DNA from: Streptomyces finlayi
Lineage (GTDB): Bacteria; Actinomycetota; Actinomycetes; Streptomycetales; Streptomycetaceae
Length of the DNA: 64,000 nt
Direction: 5' to 3'
Assembly (NCBI RefSeq): GCF_014216315.1
Contig: NZ_CP045702.1
Location: forward strand, 2,604,001-2,668,000
Part shown: positions 60,281 through 64,000 of the stretch, piece by piece
Layout of the letters: each line of letters opens with the position of its first letter
Numbering within the stretch: the stretch's first letter is position 1
Notes under the pieces: model-generated
The model's input: the letters and a program-made list of their open reading frames with translations, nothing else
What the model was told of the DNA's origin: nothing
Database searches by the model: none
Position numbers and translations under genes: made by a program

Positions 60281-61480
60281 TCAGGGCGGGCCCGGACCGA
60301 GCAGCGTCCACGCCCCGTACGCGGCCGAGACGAGGGCGAGCGCACCGACGACTCTGGCGGTGCGGGCCGTCGTCCGCAGCCGGACCAGCGCCACGGCGGC
60401 CGGCAGCAGCAGCGGGAACGCGGGCATCATCAGGCGCGGCCTGGACCCGAAGTAGCCGGAGCCGATCAGTGAGACGACGACGATCGCGATGCCGTAGACC
60501 AGCACGGGGAGCGGCTGCCGCTGCCGTACACACAGGTGCACCAGCCATCCCAGCAGCCCCAGTGCCGCGCACAGCCCGAGCGCGGCGGGCAGCGGCAGCC
60601 CCAGGACGAACGCGGCCAGTGCCCGGCCGCCGTCGATGCTGTTGCCCCACTGCGCCTGGACCTCGAAGTAGGCGAAGGGGCTGTCCCGGCGTACGGCGAC
60701 GAACACCACGTACGCCAGCCAGCCCAGCGGTGCGATGGCGACCCCGAGCAGCATCCGGGCGTGAGCGCGCAGCAAGCTTTCCCGGCCGCCCGCCCGGTAC
60801 TCCTTCACGAGGGTGACCGCAGCGGTGACCGTCAGCGCGGCGACGAGCGCGGCGGCCGAGGGGCGCGTCAGTCCCGCCAGGACGCACAGGGTGCCGGCGA
60901 CGATCCAGCGACCGGTGAGCACCGCGTACAGGGCCCAGGCCGCCAGGGCGGTGAACAGGGTCTCGGTGTACGCCATCGACTGCACGAAGGCCGTCGGGTA
61001 GACCCCCCACAGCGCGGCCAGCACCACGCCCGCGCGGCGGCCGTACAGCCGGTCTCCCACGGCGAAGATCCCCCAGGCGGCGAGCAGCCCGGCGACCCAG
61101 GCGACGAGCAGTCCCGCGCCGCCGACGGTGAGCGGGGACAGGTCGGCGATACCGCGTTCCAGTGCGGGGAGGAGGGGGAAGAAGGCCAGGTCGGAGTGGA
61201 CGCTGCCGTCGGGGAGCGTGACGGAGTAGCCGTATCCGTTCTCGGCGATCCGCTGGTACCAGACGGAGTCCCAGCGCCCGCTGAGCAGGTGGAGGGCGTC
61301 CTTGCCCGCGAGGGAGGCCCAGGACCAGAAGACGAGGAGCCCGATGACCCGGACTGCCGCGTAGACCCCGAGTGCGGGTGCGGCGGCCGTGAACGCCAGG
61401 GCGGCACGGTCCCGGGGCGCGCGGCGGCGGGGCGGTGGCGCCGGGGCGGATGTCCGGGTGGCGGTCTGGTTGTCGGGCAC
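60281..61480 (-). CDS. PIG-V-like membrane mannosyltransferase
   Basis: A 399-residue polytopic GT-C glycosyltransferase-like protein with about ten helices. The luminal loop HLLSGRWDSVWYQRIAENGYG contains the catalytic-type Asp found in GPI mannosyltransferase 2 (PIG-V) relatives, and VHSDLAFFPLLPALER follows. It likely transfers mannose from a polyprenyl donor to a lipid or glycan. GTG 61480 follows TCATAATCGG, which may be a -10 box of a leaderless mRNA. ATG 61519 is an alternative. Convergent with the DUF192 gene. Confidence 0.8.
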   Translation of the reverse strand: MPDNQTATRTSAPAPPPRRRAPRDRAALAFTAAAPALGVYAAVRVIGLLVFWSWASLAGKDALHLLSGRWDSVWYQRIAENGYGYSVTLPDGSVHSDLAFFPLLPALERGIADLSPLTVGGAGLLVAWVAGLLAAWGIFAVGDRLYGRRAGVVLAALWGVYPTAFVQSMAYTETLFTALAAWALYAVLTGRWIVAGTLCVLAGLTRPSAAALVAALTVTAAVTLVKEYRAGGRESLLRAHARMLLGVAIAPLGWLAYVVFVAVRRDSPFAYFEVQAQWGNSIDGGRALAAFVLGLPLPAALGLCAALGLLGWLVHLCVRQRQPLPVLVYGIAIVVVSLIGSGYFGSRPRLMMPAFPLLLPAAVALVRLRTTARTARVVGALALVSAAYGAWTLLGPGPP

Positions 61481-62198
61481 GTGGCCGATTATGACCAATG
61501 GGTCCGCCTTGGTCCCCATCGCGGTGCACATGCTCCCGCGTCCTCGGTGCACAGCGATCACCTGTCGCGGTGATCCCCTGTCCTCGGTGAACCCCTGCCT
61601 CGGTGAACCCCTGTCGCAGCGCACGGTAGGACGTCCGGCCCGGCGCCATGGGGAAGCGCCGGGGCGGGCTCTGTTCTCCTACGGCCCCGACGTTAACGGT
61701 GACGGGCCCCACCGTCTTGGGCCCCTGGACCCAACGAACGGACCCGGCCCTCGGCCACAGCACTCCGTACACGGTGTGTCCGCGAGCCTCCGGCTCAGTT
61801 CCACGAACCGGACCGGCTCCCACGGCTGGAAGTCGGCCTGGGCCTCCCCTGGCCCGGCGGCGCTCCGTGCTACGGGGCGCATGCGTCACAACGGGCAACG
61901 GGCGTACGACCAGGTCCCGTGCGCCTCGGACGAGGACGAGGACGCGAACAAGAGCGAGAACGAGAGCGCATGACGGGAGGCGGCGGCCACCGGCCGTGGA
62001 CAGCCCTGCCCTTCCCCGGGGGCGCCCCTGCCCTTCCCGGGGGGCACCCAGGAAAGCCCGCCGCCCTGTCCTTATGATGCAGCGGATGGATGCTTGTCTC
62101 CCCTGTCAGGATGCGCGAGGCCTCCCCCGCGTCCGGAGGGAGTCGGCGGCCGTGCGGGAGTCCCTCGCATCGGCCGACCGAAAACACGAGGCAGATCT
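61481..62198. other. gene-free intergenic region
   Basis: No gene is supported. It holds a perfect inverted repeat GATCACC-N6-GGTGATC (61556-61575), short near-repeats of CTCGGTGAACCCCTG (around 61580-61612), and long frames with poor composition. The last part carries the promoter and leader of the substrate-binding lipoprotein gene. Confidence 0.6.
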
Positions 62199-63815
62199 GT
62201 GAACGTACGCAAGCGGTGGACAAGCACGCCCATAGGAGCCGGTCTCGCGGTGGCTCTGCTGAGCAGCTGCGGACTCCAGTCCGGAGGAAACACCGCAGGG
62301 TCCGACGCCTCCATCGTCGTGGGCATGGCAGACGACGTCCTGACCCGCGATCCGGTCTCGGACGAGGTTCTGCCCCCGGATCCGGCCTCGGGCTACGACC
62401 CGGGATCGTGGCTGCTGTTCAACAACGTCTTCCAGTCCCTGATCAGCTTCCCCCGGGGGAGCTCGACGCCGAAGCCGGAAGCGGCGAAGTCCTGCGCGTT
62501 CGAGAACGGCAACAGGACCTACCGGTGCACGCTCCGCGACGGCCTGACGTTCAGTAACGGCAGCAGCCTCACGTCCAAGGACGTCAAGTTCTCCTTCGAC
62601 CGGGCGATCAGGATCAACGATCCCGCAGGCCCCGCTCCGCTGCTCTCCACGATCGCGGAGGTCACCGCTCCGGACGCGCGGACGGTCGTCTTCCGGCTCA
62701 AGGTCCCGGACGCCACATTCCCCAGCAAGATCGCCTCGGGCGCCGGCTCCATCGTGGACCACCGCACCTACCCTGCGGACAGCCTGCGCAGGGACGGCCA
62801 GGCCATCGGGTCGGGGCCGTACGAACTGAAGTCCTTCGACAAGTCGAGGGCCGTCTTCTCGATCAACTCCGACTACCGGGGTACGGCGCGGGTGAAGAAC
62901 TCGGGCGTCACCCTCGCCTTCTTCCAGGGCGACCAGAAGAAGTTGGCGTCGGCGCTGCGCAACGGCGACGTCGATGTCGCCTACCGCGGTCTGGCCGCGC
63001 AGGACATCGCCCAGCTGGAGGAGTCCTCCGCCGCGGCGGACAAGGGCATCGAGGTCGTCGAAGGATCGAGTGCCGAGGTCCAGCACCTGGTCTTCAACAT
63101 GAAGGACCCGGTGGTCGGAAAGCTCCCCGTGCGCAGGGCCATCGCGTACCTGGTGGACCGTGACGCCCTCGTCAGCGAGGTCTACCACTCCACGGCCTCC
63201 CCGCTGTACTCGATCATCCCGGCCGGCATCACGGCCCACAACACCGCGTTCTTCGACATGTACGGCGGGACCCCGCAGCCGGAGAAGGCCGAGCAGGCGC
63301 TGCGTGCCGCGAACATCACCGGCAAGGTGAAGCTCACCCTGTGGTCCACGCCGAGTCGCTACGGCCCCTCCACCGACAACGCGTTCCGTGCTATCGCCGA
63401 GCAGCTCAACGCGAGCGGGCTCTTCGACGCGAAGGTCACGTCGCTGCCTTTCGACGAGTACGAGGACCAGGTCGCGGCCGGTGAGCTCGGCGTCTACGTG
63501 AAGGGCTGGGTCCCGGACTACCCCGACCCGGACAACTTCACCCAGCCGTTCTTCGGAAAGGACAACGTCCTGCAGAACGGCTACGTGAACGACGACATCA
63601 CCGGCCGGATCCTCCCCGCCACCGCCGCCCTGGCCGAACGCGCCGCCACCGAGCGAGTCTTCGACGAGCTCCAGCAGGACGTGGCCGAGGACCTGCCGAT
63701 CCTGCCTCTGTGGCAGGGGAAGCAGTACGCGGCGGCGTACGAGAACGTCTCCGGCCTCCAGTGGACCCTGGACGCCTCGACGGTCTTCCGCTTCTGGGAG
63801 ATCAGCAAGTTCTAG
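62199..63815 (+). CDS. family 5 (peptide-type) ABC transporter substrate-binding lipoprotein
   Basis: A 538-residue extracellular solute-binding protein. The signal peptide ends in the lipobox LSSC (Cys24). The SBP_bac_5 fold is seen in SWLLFNNVFQSLISF, YRCTLRDGLTFSNGSSL...KDVKFSFDRA, and VRRAIAYLVDRDALV. GTG 62199 has GAGG upstream. It captures oligopeptides or similar ligands for an ABC importer. No permease or ATPase genes lie within the window. Its TAG stop is at the edge of an IS630-type element. Confidence 0.92.
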   Translation: MNVRKRWTSTPIGAGLAVALLSSCGLQSGGNTAGSDASIVVGMADDVLTRDPVSDEVLPPDPASGYDPGSWLLFNNVFQSLISFPRGSSTPKPEAAKSCAFENGNRTYRCTLRDGLTFSNGSSLTSKDVKFSFDRAIRINDPAGPAPLLSTIAEVTAPDARTVVFRLKVPDATFPSKIASGAGSIVDHRTYPADSLRRDGQAIGSGPYELKSFDKSRAVFSINSDYRGTARVKNSGVTLAFFQGDQKKLASALRNGDVDVAYRGLAAQDIAQLEESSAAADKGIEVVEGSSAEVQHLVFNMKDPVVGKLPVRRAIAYLVDRDALVSEVYHSTASPLYSIIPAGITAHNTAFFDMYGGTPQPEKAEQALRAANITGKVKLTLWSTPSRYGPSTDNAFRAIAEQLNASGLFDAKVTSLPFDEYEDQVAAGELGVYVKGWVPDYPDPDNFTQPFFGKDNVLQNGYVNDDITGRILPATAALAERAATERVFDELQQDVAEDLPILPLWQGKQYAAAYENVSGLQWTLDASTVFRFWEISKF

Positions 63816-63848
63816 TGCTGCTCCGCGTTAGTTCGTGGAGGGGTGTTG

Positions 63849-64000
63849 TCAGGCTGCTTCCTTGAGTGGGGTGCCGTCGTAGGTCCAGCGGAAGGGCTTC
63901 GCGGTTTTGTTTCGGTTGATGATGTAGCTGTCCAGTTTGTCGATGAGGTCATCGCGGCCGGCGAAGTCGCCGTGCCGCAGGACGCTGCGGGTCAGGGCGG
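63849..64000 (-). mobile_element. IS630-family transposase, C-terminal part (runs off right edge)
   Basis: The minus strand encodes about 50 residues ending in DDLIDKLDSYIINRNKTAKP and FRWTYDGTPLKEAA, the highly conserved C-terminus of IS630-type DDE transposases. The reading frame is open to the window edge. The IS end is expected between the lipoprotein stop (63813-63815) and 63849. IS630 elements insert at TA, and the stop codon TAG supplies one. Confidence 0.88.

Noticed and set aside
61648..62202. 184-residue plus-strand gene
   Set aside because: Low-complexity Arg/Thr-rich translation with poor third-position bias and no conserved segment.

Overview
The window is high-GC actinobacterial chromosome, almost certainly Streptomyces. 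It shows strong G/C third-position bias, many GTG starts and 4-bp GTGA/ATGA stop-start overlaps. It carries a WhiB-family gene, a SpoIIE-type phosphatase, rare TTA codons (the bldA-dependent codon) in a few genes, and a housekeeping order (ychF, ppgK, ispH, xseAB, glpX, whiB-like, two fumarases, PBP, oxyR-ahpCD, phoH, uppS) that I recall, in mirror orientation, from the S. coelicolor core near SCO5020-SCO5061.

Left edge (1-3.9 kb) is accessory DNA: the N-terminus of an SNF2-type helicase, a YefM/YoeB-type toxin-antitoxin pair with a phased operator, a truncated CPCC protein, a ribbon-helix-helix/PIN toxin-antitoxin pair, and an integrase C-terminal fragment. Two 145-bp direct repeats (85% identical) bound the second pair. 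Both begin with a short sequence that also forms the 3' end of ychF, so ychF looks like an old integration site.

3.9-17.3 kb is core: ychF, a DUF6542 membrane protein, ppgK, ispH, an APC permease, xseA-xseB, a nitroreductase, a DUF4245 protein, glpX, a WhiB-like gene, a DUF1707 protein and class I fumarase. Several intergenic gaps are filled with short tandem repeats.

17.4-34.4 kb is a compact hybrid PKS-NRPS cluster lying between the class I and class II fumarase genes: a divergent LuxR-type regulator, then one apparent operon of MFS exporter, KS-AT-ACP polyketide synthase, an aminotransferase/luciferase-like monooxygenase/C-PCP-C protein, an M18 aminopeptidase, a type II thioesterase, an SDR, and a stand-alone A-PCP protein with a threonine-like specificity code and a degenerate N-terminal condensation-like region. 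Aminotransferase plus luciferase-like monooxygenase after a KS-AT-ACP module predicts an alpha-hydroxy-beta-amino acyl unit, the warhead of bestatin/amastatin/microginin-type aminopeptidase inhibitors. The embedded aminopeptidase may then be a self-resistance target. This is the most interesting system here.

34.5-62 kb returns to core: a secreted SGNH hydrolase with ricin-type lectin tail, fumC, a DUF402 protein, a SpoIIE/GAF/ATPase regulator, a bifunctional PBP, a PadR-ABC-FtsX export operon with its operator, oxyR divergent from ahpC-ahpD, an AI-2E-type membrane protein, an SLT transglycosylase with a structured leader, a PIN-PhoH protein, a REP-like repeat cluster, uppS, an aldo/keto reductase, a 6C small RNA on the minus strand, an AlkZ-type winged-helix protein, a methyltransferase, a prepilin peptidase, a DUF192 protein and a PIG-V-like mannosyltransferase. 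The right edge has a peptide-type substrate-binding lipoprotein whose stop codon abuts the 3' end of an IS630-family transposase running off the window.
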